Positions 5,519 through 12,033 of a stretch of DNA of 12,033 bases are shown here, in pieces. This DNA comes from an uncultured Chlorobiota bacterium (GTDB lineage: Bacteria; Bacteroidota; Kapaibacteriia; OLB7): NCBI GenBank assembly GCA_946481475.1, contig CAMLOB010000063.1, positions 1-12,033 on the forward strand. Direction: 5' to 3'. Each line of letters begins with the position of its first letter. Position 1 is the first letter of the stretch. The translations under genes were made by a program, and so were the position numbers. Under the pieces are notes generated by a model. It worked only from the letters and a program-made list of their open reading frames with translations. It ran no database searches and was not told the origin of the DNA.

Positions 5519-8056
5519 ATGGCAGAAAGAAAATCCGATCCGCTTCCCGCTCCCACACATCCGGCCCTTCCGGCATCGGCACTCCGGTGGCGAACCGATC
5601 TGTCGATCTTCAGCTTCGAGACGACCGACGATCTGAAGCCGCTTGAGGGGATTATCGGACAGCGGCGCGCACTCGATGCGATGCAGATCGGGGCGGAGAT
5701 CCACTCTCCCGGCTACAACATCTTCGTCAACGGACTGGCCGGCACCGGTCGGCTGACCACGATTAAGAACATCCTGGAACGGATGCAGCCGGACGAAGTC
5801 CTCCTCTACGACATCGGCTTCGTCAACAACTTCTCCGACCCCGACCGTCCCTGCGTCCTCCGTCTGCCGAAAGGGAAGATGCGCCATCTCCGCTCGGAAC
5901 TCAAGGATGCCGTCTCCTTCCTCCGCGCCCGCATCCCGGCCATGTTCGACGATGAGAAGTTCCGCAAGGGACGGATGCGAATCGTCGAGCGGTTTCAGGA
6001 GAAGGAACGGAACATGGTGCGGGAATTCGAGGAGAAGATCAAGCCGCACGGATTCATTTTAGGGCAGCGGCAGACCGGACCGAACATGATGCAGCCGGAG
6101 ATTCTGCCGATGATCGACGGAACGCCTTACGCGGTGGACGATCTGGACGGATTGATCCGGGAGGAGAAGATCTCTGTGGATGAGGCCCGGAAGATCAATG
6201 AGCAGGTCGATGCGCTGCAGGATGATCTCTACGAATTGATGAAGAACGGACGGAAGATGGCCGCAGAGTATCGGCGGCAGATGATCGACTACGAACGGAG
6301 CGCCGCCACGATGCTGGTAACCGCGACGCTTGAGGAGATCATCGCAAACTATCCCTACGATTCGGTCAAGAAATTCATCCGCGAAGTCCGCAACGACATC
6401 CTCGAACATCTCGACCTGTTCAAACCCCACCGCGAAACCCGTGAGGAGAAGGAAGAGAGAGAGGAGGAAGAGCGAAACGACGACGACATCCGGATCGACG
6501 ACCCGTTCCACGTCTACGACATCAACATCCTGCTCGACAACTCCGACACCGAAGGACGTCCGGTCATCATCGAGCGAAATCCGACGTATGCGAATCTGTT
6601 CGGAACGATCGAACGGACCAAAGACGCACAGGAGGGCTGGGTAAGCGACTTCGCCTCGATCAAAGCGGGCTCGGTCCTGCAGGCCGACGGCGGCTACCTG
6701 ATTATCAACGCGGTGGAAGCGCTGACCGAGCCGGGTGTCTGGACGATGATGAAACGGATTCTTCTGCACCGCAAGATCCAGATCCAGCCCCTTGAAAGTC
6801 TCTTCCAGTACGGAGCCTGGCAGGCGACCAGCGGCATGAAGCCGGAGGAGATACGCCTGAACGTGAAGGTGATCATGATCGGTCCTTCCGACCTCTATCA
6901 GGCACTCTTCCACGCCGAGGAGGATTTCCGGAAGATCTTCAAGATCAATGCCCAGTTCGATTACGAGATCGAACGGACCGATAATATCCTGGAACAGTAC
7001 GCACAGTTTATCCGGAGGCTGACCAAGGAGGAACAGTTGCCCCCGTTCGACCGGGACGGAGTGGCGGCTATCGCCGAGTATGCGGTGGAACGGGCCGGAG
7101 GAGCGGGGAAGATTTCCCTGCGGTTCAGCGACATCGCGGACATTCTGCGGGAAGCCTCCTACTGGGCGGTCAGCAAGGGGAACGACGTGGTCAGTCGGCG
7201 CCATGTGGACAAGGCGATCCGGATGATGATCGACCGGAACTCGATGTGGAAGGAGAAGATAACCGAGCGGATCGACGACGGAACGCTGATGATCGCCACG
7301 GCCGGTAGCCGGATCGGACAGATCAACGGTCTGGCCGTCTACGACCTCGGTCAGGTCTCCTTCGGCAAGCCGACCCGCATCACCGCCACGGTGTCGGTGG
7401 GTCGCTCCGGCATCATCAATATCGACCGTGAGGCAAACCTGAGCGGGAGCATCTACAACAAGGGGGCGTTGATCCTGACCGGATTTTTCCGTCATCGTTT
7501 TGCGCAGGACCGTCCTCTCTCCTTCTCCGCCTCGATCGTCTTCGAGCAGTCCTACGGCGGCGTCGAGGGAGATTCCGCATCGTCGACCGAGGTCTACGCC
7601 CTTCTGTCGGCCCTCAGTCGCATCCCGATCCGTCAGGATTTCGCGGTCACCGGATCGGTGAATCAGTGGGGAGAGATCCAGCCGATCGGCGGCGTCAAGG
7701 AGAAGATCGAAGGCTTTTTCGATGTCTGCTGTCGCCGCGGACTGACCGGCACGCAGGGAGTGCTGATTCCGGTGCAGAACGTCCCGGAACTGATGTTGCG
7801 TGAGGATGTCGTCACGGCGGTTGAAGAAGAGAAGTTCCACATCTATTCGGTCTCCACAATCGATCAGGGGATCGAGATCCTGACCGGCGTCGCGGCCGGT
7901 GTGCGGGACGATGAGGGGAAGTGGACCGAGGGATCGATCAACGGACTGGTGGAAGAGCGGATCGAGGAACTCTCCGAAAAGCTTCGCCACGGCGTGCCGA
8001 TCGTCACCACCGAAGATGCAGCCCTGATGTCGATGGAAGTGAAAAACGGGAAGTAG
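5519..8056 (+). CDS. LonB-type AAA+ protease (COG1067 family)
   Basis: An ATP-dependent serine protease of 845 residues belonging to the LonB-like family (AAA_32 plus Lon protease domain), which lacks the N-domain of classical Lon. The ATPase region begins near residue 40 (GIIGQRRALDAMQIG). The P-loop is GLAGTGRLT at 72-80, with Arg instead of the usual Lys. A charged, probably coiled segment (ETREEKEEREEEE) lies near 305-320, and a Walker B-like GGYLIINAVEAL follows at about 395-406. The C-terminal protease domain has the catalytic Ser in GDSAS (S686) and Lys in GGVKEK (K729). Their spacing of 43 residues equals the S679/K722 spacing of E. coli Lon, so the dyad is intact. No transmembrane segment is visible, unlike archaeal membrane LonB. 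The start lacks a clear Shine-Dalgarno site. rpe follows after 66 bases and may be cotranscribed. Confidence 0.9.
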   Translation: MAERKSDPLPAPTHPALPASALRWRTDLSIFSFETTDDLKPLEGIIGQRRALDAMQIGAEIHSPGYNIFVNGLAGTGRLTTIKNILERMQPDEVLLYDIGFVNNFSDPDRPCVLRLPKGKMRHLRSELKDAVSFLRARIPAMFDDEKFRKGRMRIVERFQEKERNMVREFEEKIKPHGFILGQRQTGPNMMQPEILPMIDGTPYAVDDLDGLIREEKISVDEARKINEQVDALQDDLYELMKNGRKMAAEYRRQMIDYERSAATMLVTATLEEIIANYPYDSVKKFIREVRNDILEHLDLFKPHRETREEKEEREEEERNDDDIRIDDPFHVYDINILLDNSDTEGRPVIIERNPTYANLFGTIERTKDAQEGWVSDFASIKAGSVLQADGGYLIINAVEALTEPGVWTMMKRILLHRKIQIQPLESLFQYGAWQATSGMKPEEIRLNVKVIMIGPSDLYQALFHAEEDFRKIFKINAQFDYEIERTDNILEQYAQFIRRLTKEEQLPPFDRDGVAAIAEYAVERAGGAGKISLRFSDIADILREASYWAVSKGNDVVSRRHVDKAIRMMIDRNSMWKEKITERIDDGTLMIATAGSRIGQINGLAVYDLGQVSFGKPTRITATVSVGRSGIINIDREANLSGSIYNKGALILTGFFRHRFAQDRPLSFSASIVFEQSYGGVEGDSASSTEVYALLSALSRIPIRQDFAVTGSVNQWGEIQPIGGVKEKIEGFFDVCCRRGLTGTQGVLIPVQNVPELMLREDVVTAVEEEKFHIYSVSTIDQGIEILTGVAAGVRDDEGKWTEGSINGLVEERIEELSEKLRHGVPIVTTEDAALMSMEVKNGK

Positions 8057-8122
8057 TAAGGAAAGGGAAGACAGGACAACCGACAGAAATCACAAAATCA
8101 TTAGTCAACGATCAGCAACCTG

Positions 8123-8809
8123 ATGACCGATATATCCAGCCGCCGCGTTCAGCTTTCACCGTCGCTTCTCTCGGCCGACTTCACGCGACTTGCCGATGAA
8201 GTGAAGGTAATGGAGCGGGGGGGAGCCGACATGCTTCACGTCGACGTAATGGACGGGCATTTCGTCCCGAACATCACAATCGGTCCGCCGGTCGTCGAGG
8301 CATTGCACGGCATCACCGACCTTCCTCTGGACTGTCACCTGATGATCTCCGATCCCGACAGCTATCTGGACTCCTTCGCGAAGGCGGGGGCGTCGATCAT
8401 CACGGTTCACGTGGAGGCGGCCCTCCATCTCTACCGGACGGTGCAGACGATCCGGGATCTCGGATGCAAACCGGGCGTCACGCTCAACCCGGCCACTCCC
8501 CTCTCAACGCTGCAGGAGATTCTTCCATACGTCGATCTCGTGCTGCTGATGTCGGTAGAACCGGGATTCGGCGGACAGAGCTTTATTCCGACACTCTACA
8601 GAAGGGCGGGAGAATTGCGAAGAATGCTGAACGATGCAGGCAACCCCGGCTGTCTGATCGAGGCCGACGGCGGGATCAAGCTGGATAACATCGCCCAGGC
8701 CTTCGCCTCCGGCGTCGACGTCATCGTCAGCGGCTCGGGCGTCTTCGGCACCGAAGACCCGGCCGAAACGCTCCGGGAAATGCGCAGGCTATGCGATGGG
8801 GGTATGTGA
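8123..8809 (+). CDS. rpe: D-ribulose-5-phosphate 3-epimerase
   Basis: The enzyme interconverts ribulose-5-phosphate and xylulose-5-phosphate in the pentose phosphate pathway. The 228-residue protein covers the whole TIM barrel. Metal and catalytic residues are present: H39 and D41 in HVDVMDGHFVPN, H72 in CHLMI, and D182 in EADGGI, matching the H35/D37/H70/D175 set of the human enzyme. The phosphate-binding loops SVEPGFGGQSF (144-154) and VSGSGVFG are also seen. The ATG at 8123 gives the normal N-terminus (LSPSLLSADF from residue 11) but has no clear ribosome binding site. The gene lies 66 bases after the Lon-like protease, with no terminator between. Its 3' end runs directly into the period-7 repeat arrays. 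Confidence 0.97.
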   Translation: MTDISSRRVQLSPSLLSADFTRLADEVKVMERGGADMLHVDVMDGHFVPNITIGPPVVEALHGITDLPLDCHLMISDPDSYLDSFAKAGASIITVHVEAALHLYRTVQTIRDLGCKPGVTLNPATPLSTLQEILPYVDLVLLMSVEPGFGGQSFIPTLYRRAGELRRMLNDAGNPGCLIEADGGIKLDNIAQAFASGVDVIVSGSGVFGTEDPAETLREMRRLCDGGM

Positions 8810-8822
8810 GTGTGGGAGTGCC

Positions 8823-8871
<49 letters not shown>

Positions 8872-8930
8872 AAATATCTATCGACTCACAACTGGACAAA
8901 TGCCGAAATCGGGAGTCAAAATTTCCACCG

Positions 8931-8979
8931 GCTCATAACTCACTGCTCACAGCTCACAGCTCATAGCTCATAGCTGACT
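8931..8979. repeat. Degenerate heptamer array GCTCAYA
   Basis: Seven units of seven bases: GCTCATA, ACTCACT, GCTCACA, GCTCACA, GCTCATA, GCTCATA, GCTGACT. The period equals that of the GGAGTCA array 60 bases to the left, but the unit differs. The array ends 8 bases before the stop codon of the DoxX-like gene, so it separates the convergent ends of rpe and that gene. Confidence 0.9.
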
Positions 8980-8987
8980 GCTCCCCC

Positions 8988-9341
8988 TCACGGAAACCCG
9001 ATATACAACAACTCCGTCAGGATCGCAAAGTTCTTGGCAAAGTGCATCGCCTCGATCATCCGTTCCTCCCGCTCCCTGATGCTCCAGAACCGGTGAATCA
9101 CCAGCGAGGAGACGACCAGAAAGACTGACAGACCGGCAATGCCCACAAGGAGCAGGAACCCGGTTATCAGGGAAAGGCCGCCGGAAATCAGAAGAATGCC
9201 ACTCAGACGAACCATCAGTTCCGGGGCCACCAATCCACGCTTTCCGGCATACTCCTCAAGGGTCTTCGTATTGAACAGGTGATTGAGTCCGTTCAGAACG
9301 AAGAAGATGCCGAGCAGTATGACGAGAATCGTTTTGATCAT
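8988..9341 (-). CDS. Small DoxX-like four-helix membrane protein
   Basis: A 117-residue integral membrane protein. Hydrophobic segments lie at about 2-22 (ILVILLGIFFVLNGLNHLF), 43-61, 63-85 and 100-116. The first helix with NGLNHLFN and the overall size fit the DoxX/DoxD-like family, whose members are linked to redox or quinone-related functions in some bacteria; the job here cannot be inferred. AGAGG lies 10 bases before the ATG. The gene is the last of the minus-strand series and follows the ompH terminator, so it probably has its own promoter. Confidence 0.7.
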   Translation of the reverse strand: MIKTILVILLGIFFVLNGLNHLFNTKTLEEYAGKRGLVAPELMVRLSGILLISGGLSLITGFLLLVGIAGLSVFLVVSSLVIHRFWSIREREERMIEAMHFAKNFAILTELLYIGFP

Positions 9342-9421
9342 GATCTGAGTACCTCTGCTTTGATGTTCGTGTTCCTCATCCTCAATATTATCTCTTCATC
9401 CCGACCGGCGACCCCGCAGCG

Positions 9422-9461
9422 AAATAAAAAAGGGGAACGCCCGCAAAGACCGTCCCCCTTT
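9422..9461 (-). terminator. Intrinsic terminator of ompH
   Basis: On the minus strand an 11-bp stem with one mismatch (arms 9451-9461 and 9429-9439, loop 11 bases) is followed by TTTTATTTC. It lies about 30 bases after the ompH stop codon and is the clearest intrinsic terminator in the window. Confidence 0.85.
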
Positions 9462-9492
9462 ATCAGTCAACGTGTTTGGTTGATGGTCGCAA

Positions 9493-10008
9493 TCAGCCCC
9501 GCTGAATCCTGTCGAGCACCTTGAAGGTGATATCGATCTTCTTGCTCACATAGACCATCCCGCCGCTCTTCTTGTCGACGACTGCATCCAGATTCATTTC
9601 CTTTGCAACGGCATCGATCGCAGCCAGAATCTTCTCGCGGATCGGTCCCAGCATTGCGGCGCGGCGCTGCTGGATCTCGGTCTCCTTCATCTGCCGGTAC
9701 TGCTGCATCTGCTGCTGGATTGTTCTCAGTCGCTCCTCCGCCTTCGCTCTGGCATCCGGCGTCATCCCGGCCTGTTGCTGCTGATAGGCCTGCAGCTCGG
9801 TCTGATAGGACCGGTTCATATTATCAAGCGTATCCTGAATCGCCTTGGTCAGGCTTGTCAGCCGCTGTTCTCCCTGCGTGTATTCAGGCATCGCCTGAAT
9901 GATCTGCTCGGAATCAATGACGCCGATATTTGTTTCCCCTCTGGCCGAAGAGATCACCACTCCGCAGAAAAGCAGAAGAAGGACGACTCCGTTACGAATG
10001 CTGTGCAT
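9493..10008 (-). CDS. OmpH/Skp-family periplasmic chaperone
   Basis: A 171-residue secreted protein of the OmpH/Skp family, which holds unfolded outer-membrane proteins in the periplasm on their way to the BAM complex. A signal peptide is clear: MHSIRNG, a hydrophobic core VVLLLLFCGVVISS, and cleavage near residue 24. Mature IGVIDSEQIIQAMPEY is the usual family opening. Residues about 45-120 form the long Gln-rich helical arm (for example AKAEERLRTIQQQMQQYRQ) and the end NLDAVVDKKSGGMVYV is typical. The start at 10008 is fixed by AGGAGG just upstream; a longer frame to 10128 would run through the rpsR terminator. It stands apart from bamA, lpxD or fabZ, its common neighbours elsewhere. Confidence 0.92.
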   Translation of the reverse strand: MHSIRNGVVLLLLFCGVVISSARGETNIGVIDSEQIIQAMPEYTQGEQRLTSLTKAIQDTLDNMNRSYQTELQAYQQQQAGMTPDARAKAEERLRTIQQQMQQYRQMKETEIQQRRAAMLGPIREKILAAIDAVAKEMNLDAVVDKKSGGMVYVSKKIDITFKVLDRIQRG

Positions 10009-10014
10009 AGAAAT

Positions 10015-10021
10015 ACCTCCT
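10015..10021 (-). promoter_or_regulatory. Strong ribosome binding site of ompH
   Basis: The minus strand reads CAGGAGGTATTTCTATG. This is the best Shine-Dalgarno match in the window and settles the start at 10008. Most other genes here have weak or no such site. Confidence 0.85.
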
Positions 10022-10092
10022 GAATGACAAGATATATGAGTTCCTTTTTCTTCGATAATCCCGATCCGAATCGATCCGACCGATGGTAACAA

Positions 10093-10126
10093 GAAGAGCC
10101 GGAACGTTGTACTGTTCCGGCTCTTC
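10093..10126 (-). terminator. Intrinsic terminator-like hairpin after rpsR
   Basis: A perfect 13-bp stem (GAAGAGCCGGAAC with GTTCCGGCTCTTC, loop 8) lies 33 bases past the rpsR stop. On the minus strand it is followed by TTGTTACC, a weak U-tract, so it could terminate or protect the 3' end of the ribosomal protein transcript. Confidence 0.7.
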
Positions 10127-10158
10127 ACTGAAATCTACCCACTCGACGGTTCACGTGT

Positions 10159-10443
10159 TTACCGCATATCTTCCGCAACGAACGGAAGGAGTGCAAGATG
10201 CCGCGCATATTTCACGGCCTGGGTAATCGACCGCTGCTGCTTTGCGTTGACGCCGGTGATGCGGCGCGGAAGGATCTTCCCCTGATCGTTCAGGAAACGC
10301 TGCAGGAGCTTGATGTTGGTGTAATCGATATACTCGATCCCCTTGATCGGATTGCGCTTCTTGCGACGGCGCGTATCGCGCTGCTTCGGACGGAACAGTC
10401 CGTCGCTCTCTTCGTTGCGGTTGCGATAGTTGTTGCGTGCCAC
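10159..10443 (-). CDS. rpsR: 30S ribosomal protein bS18
   Basis: bS18 binds with bS6 on the platform of the small subunit. The 94-residue protein carries the family core [19 protein letters not shown], then [20 protein letters not shown] and [10 protein letters not shown]. There is an N-terminal basic extension of about 35 residues, longer than in E. coli (75 in total), and no zinc-type Cys pairs. The start is GTG; no in-frame ATG fits and no clear ribosome binding site precedes it. It lies 51 bases after rpmE on the same strand with no terminator between, so the two are probably cotranscribed. The usual neighbours rpsF, ssb and rplI are absent. Confidence 0.96.
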   Translation of the reverse strand: MARNNYRNRNEESDGLFRPKQRDTRRRKKRNPIKGIEYIDYTNIKLLQRFLNDQGKILPRRITGVNAKQQRSITQAVKYARHLALLPFVAEDMR

Positions 10444-10494
10444 GTTACTTCGATTTATCGTTTGATGATATGATTACGTCGTTCGTTAGCGGCC

Positions 10495-10776
10495 TTACTC
10501 GGCGATCGGTGCGCCGTCGTTCTCTGCCGGCTCCTGCTCATCGGGCTTCTTCTGGTTCTTTGCCGCCTTCATCGATCTCGATTTCTCGAAACGCTGATTG
10601 AACTTGTCGATACGCCCTGCGGTGTCGATCACTTTCTGGCGACCGGTGAAGAACGGATGGCACTCGGAGCAGATCTCGAGCTTGATGTCACCAACGGTCG
10701 AATGGGTCGTGAAGCTGTTGCCGCAGACGCACGTTACCGTTGCAAGCTGATAATTCGGATGGATATCTGTTTTCAT
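10495..10776 (-). CDS. rpmE: 50S ribosomal protein bL31, zinc-binding type
   Basis: bL31 bridges the two ribosomal subunits. The protein starts [10 protein letters not shown] and has the zinc-binding cysteines C16, C18, C36 and C39 ([17 protein letters not shown]), so it is the C+ form that also stores zinc. The core ends near residue 65, and an acidic and lysine-rich tail of about 25 residues (through [10 protein letters not shown]) makes it 93 residues instead of about 70. AGGA lies 7 bases before the ATG. It sits between the bL38-like gene, 101 bases upstream, and rpsR. Confidence 0.96.
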   Translation of the reverse strand: MKTDIHPNYQLATVTCVCGNSFTTHSTVGDIKLEICSECHPFFTGRQKVIDTAGRIDKFNQRFEKSRSMKAAKNQKKPDEQEPAENDGAPIAE

Positions 10777-10877
10777 GTTCTTTTCCTGCCTTTGGCGGTT
10801 TGTCTCATTCGTGTCTCAACGGATCGGGCTCCTCCCCCCCTGACGGAAGGACCCAACAAACTCAACGTCCCGGGAAC

Positions 10878-11054
10878 CTACGATTCCTTGACGGCCCTCT
10901 CGACATCGGCCAGATCCTTCACCTTGATCAGCTTCTCGTTGAAGCGATACGTCCCCTTATCGGTCTTGCTCGCCACGATCACCTTCACCGAAACCAGATC
11001 GGCTCCGGCCCCACGCTTGTTGACTTTATCAACAAATGTCTGCTGTTTAGCCAT
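10878..11054 (-). CDS. Small basic protein resembling DUF4295 / ribosomal protein bL38
   Basis: A 58-residue, lysine-rich protein running from MAKQQTFVDKVNKRG to VERAVKES. Its centre, VKVIVASKTDKGTYRFNEKL (residues 23-42), aligns by eye with the KVIKMVKSPKTGAYTFKEE-like core of DUF4295 proteins, identified as bL38 in the Flavobacterium ribosome. In Bacteroidota that gene lies beside ribosomal genes rpmB and rpmG; here it precedes rpmE and rpsR, which supports a ribosomal role. A weak AGGG lies 8 bases before the ATG. The coding frame is well behaved, with lysine codons AAG and AAA and no rare features. The similarity is from memory of the family pattern, so the family call is tentative, but I am confident the gene is real. 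Confidence 0.7.
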   Translation of the reverse strand: MAKQQTFVDKVNKRGAGADLVSVKVIVASKTDKGTYRFNEKLIKVKDLADVERAVKES

Positions 11055-11097
11055 GAGAAATACCCTGTATAGAGCGTTTGATTATCCAAAAGAGCAA

Positions 11098-11128
11098 TAA
11101 AGATACGGGATAGAGTCCGTCCCGACAA
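11098..11128 (-). promoter_or_regulatory. Candidate promoter of the bL38-like/rpmE/rpsR operon
   Basis: On the minus strand TTG (11128-11126) is followed after 20 bases by TATCTTTA (11105-11098), one base off the Bacteroidota TAnnTTTG consensus, with roughly the expected -33/-7 spacing. Transcription would start about 37 bases before the bL38-like ATG. It lies just past the terminator at 11155-11185. Confidence 0.4.
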
Positions 11129-11154
11129 GCGGAGGGCTATGACGAGTTGTAGCG

Positions 11155-11185
11155 GAAAAAGACGGGATTCCCTCAACGGAATCCC
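11155..11185 (-). terminator. Intrinsic terminator after tRNA-Leu
   Basis: Arms GGGATTCC (11164-11171) and GGAATCCC (11178-11185) form a perfect 8-bp stem with a 6-base loop. On the minus strand GTCTTTTTCC follows. It lies about 100 bases downstream of the tRNA and upstream of the ribosomal protein promoter candidate. Confidence 0.65.
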
Positions 11186-11284
11186 CGGGCGGAGCTACGG
11201 ATCCCGCCGCAATATCGACGGGGCATTGTTCCCTGTTATCACTCTGATTACCCGAATCTGCGATTTCCGGACCGCTCGGGTTTG

Positions 11285-11370
11285 TGCAGGAGGTGGGAGT
11301 CGAACCCACACGAGGTGTAAGCCCCACTGGATTTTGAGTCCAGCGCGTCTGCCAATTCCGCCACTCCTGC
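11285..11370 (-). tRNA. tRNA-Leu (anticodon CAA)
   Basis: An 86-base tRNA reading UUG codons. The acceptor stem GCAGGAG/CTCCTGC is perfect, the anticodon arm is CTGGA-CTCAAAA-TCCAG with anticodon CAA, and the T arm is GTGGG-TTCGACT-CCCAC. A long variable arm (TGGGGCTTACACCTCGT) is typical of leucine tRNAs. The discriminator base is A. The 3' CCA is not encoded (CAA follows), so it must be added by the CCA-adding enzyme. Confidence 0.97.
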
Positions 11371-11423
11371 GTGGCCGTTCCGGCGAAAGACCGGCAACAT
11401 ACGATGAAGAATGCAAAAGGAAA

Positions 11424-11503
11424 AATGCAAAATTCAAAAAGGAGAAGAGAGGACATTCCCGCTTTTTGAATCCGCCGCGGCGGATCATTTTGAATTTTGC
11501 ATT
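11424..11503. repeat. 16-bp inverted repeat AATGCAAAATTCAAAA around a GC palindrome
   Basis: AATGCAAAATTCAAAA at 11424-11439 is the exact reverse complement of 11488-11503. Between them lies TCCGCCGCGGCGGA (11471-11484), identical to 3264-3277. The right arm overlaps the last codons and stop of the DUF971 gene. The AT-rich arms contrast with the GC-rich surroundings. Confidence 0.8.
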
Positions 11504-11811
11504 GCTCCACACAGCAGAGCCAGATACTCCCACGTATAGATGCCGGTCCTGTGCCCGTCCTTCCAGGAGATCTGGATGGCGTAGCTCCCGACCGGCTCCA
11601 CTCCCGCCAGGTCGTACATCCCCTCGGTGTAGGTCGGCAAGGTCAGCGGGGCGTAGTGCTTGCCGAGAATCGTCTCCCCCTTACAGTGGGCGCAGGGGCA
11701 CTCCTTCCGGAGCAACTGCATCGGCAGATCGCATGTCCTGCCGTCGGTCCAGACCAGCCGCAGAGCCCCTTCGGGAGATTTCGTAATCGTCTTCGGTGCC
11801 GGATATTCCAT
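11485..11811 (-). CDS. DUF971 (gamma-butyrobetaine hydroxylase-like N-terminal) protein
   Basis: A 108-residue protein with the DUF971 fold seen at the N-terminus of gamma-butyrobetaine and trimethyllysine dioxygenases and as free-standing bacterial proteins of unsettled function. It has the metal-binding cluster CPCAHC (C38, C40, H42, C43), the opening KSPEGALRLVWTDGRT and the end YAIQISWKDGHRTGIYTWEY (residues about 77-96). The last six residues, MQNSK and the preceding Ala, together with the stop, are encoded by the dispersed AATGCAAAATTC repeat rather than family sequence, so the original 3' end may have been altered. ATG 11811 is preferred; a TTG one codon upstream is also in frame. The gene follows the T9SS cargo gene after 45 bases. 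Confidence 0.88.
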   Translation of the reverse strand: MEYPAPKTITKSPEGALRLVWTDGRTCDLPMQLLRKECPCAHCKGETILGKHYAPLTLPTYTEGMYDLAGVEPVGSYAIQISWKDGHRTGIYTWEYLALLCGAMQNSK

Positions 11812-11856
11812 CAACTCTTCTTCGCTTCTTCGGATAGTGACCGGAAAAAGACGAAG

Positions 11857-12033
11857 TTACTCGATTACCACGAGCTTCTTTACGACAGTCTGTTCGCCGG
11901 CGGAAAGGCGGAGCAGATAAAGTCCGGACGGAAGCGGTTCACCCGTCCCTCCCCGCAACGACACCACATGTCTTCCCGATTCCATCTCACCTCCGGTCAG
12001 TCGCCGCACCTTCGCTCCGGTCGCATCAAACAG
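11857..12033 (-). CDS. C-terminus of a T9SS-secreted protein (type A sorting domain), partial
   Basis: The last 58 residues of a protein whose start lies beyond the right edge. The sequence LFDATGAKVRRLTGG, then VSLRG, then GLYLLRLSAGEQTVVKKLVV with IE at the end, has the hallmarks of the type IX secretion type A C-terminal domain: an LFD-type opening, a Gly-Leu-Tyr-containing strand and a final KKLVV strand. In such proteins this domain directs export across the outer membrane and is usually cleaved off with attachment to the cell surface. The passenger domain cannot be identified. DUF971 lies 45 bases downstream on the same strand. Confidence 0.8.
   Translation of the reverse strand: MFDATGAKVRRLTGGEMESGRHVVSLRGGTGEPLPSGLYLLRLSAGEQTVVKKLVVIE

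Noticed and set aside
6059..7990. A 643-residue open frame on the minus strand
   Set aside because: It lies entirely antisense to the Lon-like gene, whose catalytic residues and domain order are clear. The antisense translation shows no family features and is a by-product of GC-rich codon use.
10009..10128. Longer N-terminus for the OmpH-like protein
   Set aside because: It would be encoded through the hairpin at 10093-10126 and places the signal peptide 40 residues from the start; the ATG at 10008 has an AGGAGG site and a normal signal peptide.

Overview
The window reads as a chromosomal housekeeping segment from a GC-rich bacterium of the FCB (Bacteroidota/Chlorobiota-type) lineage. The evidence is a type IX secretion (T9SS) type A C-terminal sorting domain at the right edge, a small basic protein resembling the Bacteroidota ribosomal protein bL38 (DUF4295), an OmpH/Skp chaperone, a PD40 propeller lipoprotein, few strong Shine-Dalgarno sites, and candidate promoters of the Bacteroidota TAnnTTTG type. 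I would place it near the Ignavibacteria/Kapabacteria-like part of the group, but the sequence alone does not settle that. I see no prophage, insertion sequence, CRISPR array or intact toxin-antitoxin operon.

Layout, plus strand on the left: the 3' end of rpoN (sigma-54), a pyrimidine-rich gap, hslU (unfoldase of the HslUV protease), then a PD40 lipoprotein gene that overlaps the hslU end and has a perfect UUCG hairpin in its signal-peptide codons. A repeat-bearing gap of about 270 bases follows. On the minus strand come glyS (dimeric glycyl-tRNA synthetase) and, upstream of it, a UPF0175 antitoxin-like gene with no toxin beside it. Back on the plus strand are a LonB-type AAA+ protease of 845 residues and rpe (ribulose-5-phosphate 3-epimerase), followed by two arrays of 7-base tandem repeats.

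The right third is entirely minus strand. In transcription order it holds a T9SS cargo C-terminus, a DUF971 protein, tRNA-Leu(CAA) with a terminator, a translation block (bL38-like protein, rpmE/L31, rpsR/S18) with a promoter candidate and a terminator, an ompH/skp gene with its own strong ribosome binding site and terminator, and a DoxX-like membrane protein.

The genes fall into protein quality control (HslU, Lon-like, OmpH), translation (GlyRS, tRNA-Leu, S18, L31, bL38-like) and cell envelope (lipoprotein, OmpH, T9SS cargo). No new multi-gene system stands out. The most unusual content is the small ribosomal-like gene and a set of short repeats shared between intergenic gaps: a 14-base palindrome, inverted CTTTGTG and ATCCGTGT units, period-7 arrays, and an AATGCAAAATTC unit that supplies the end of the DUF971 gene.
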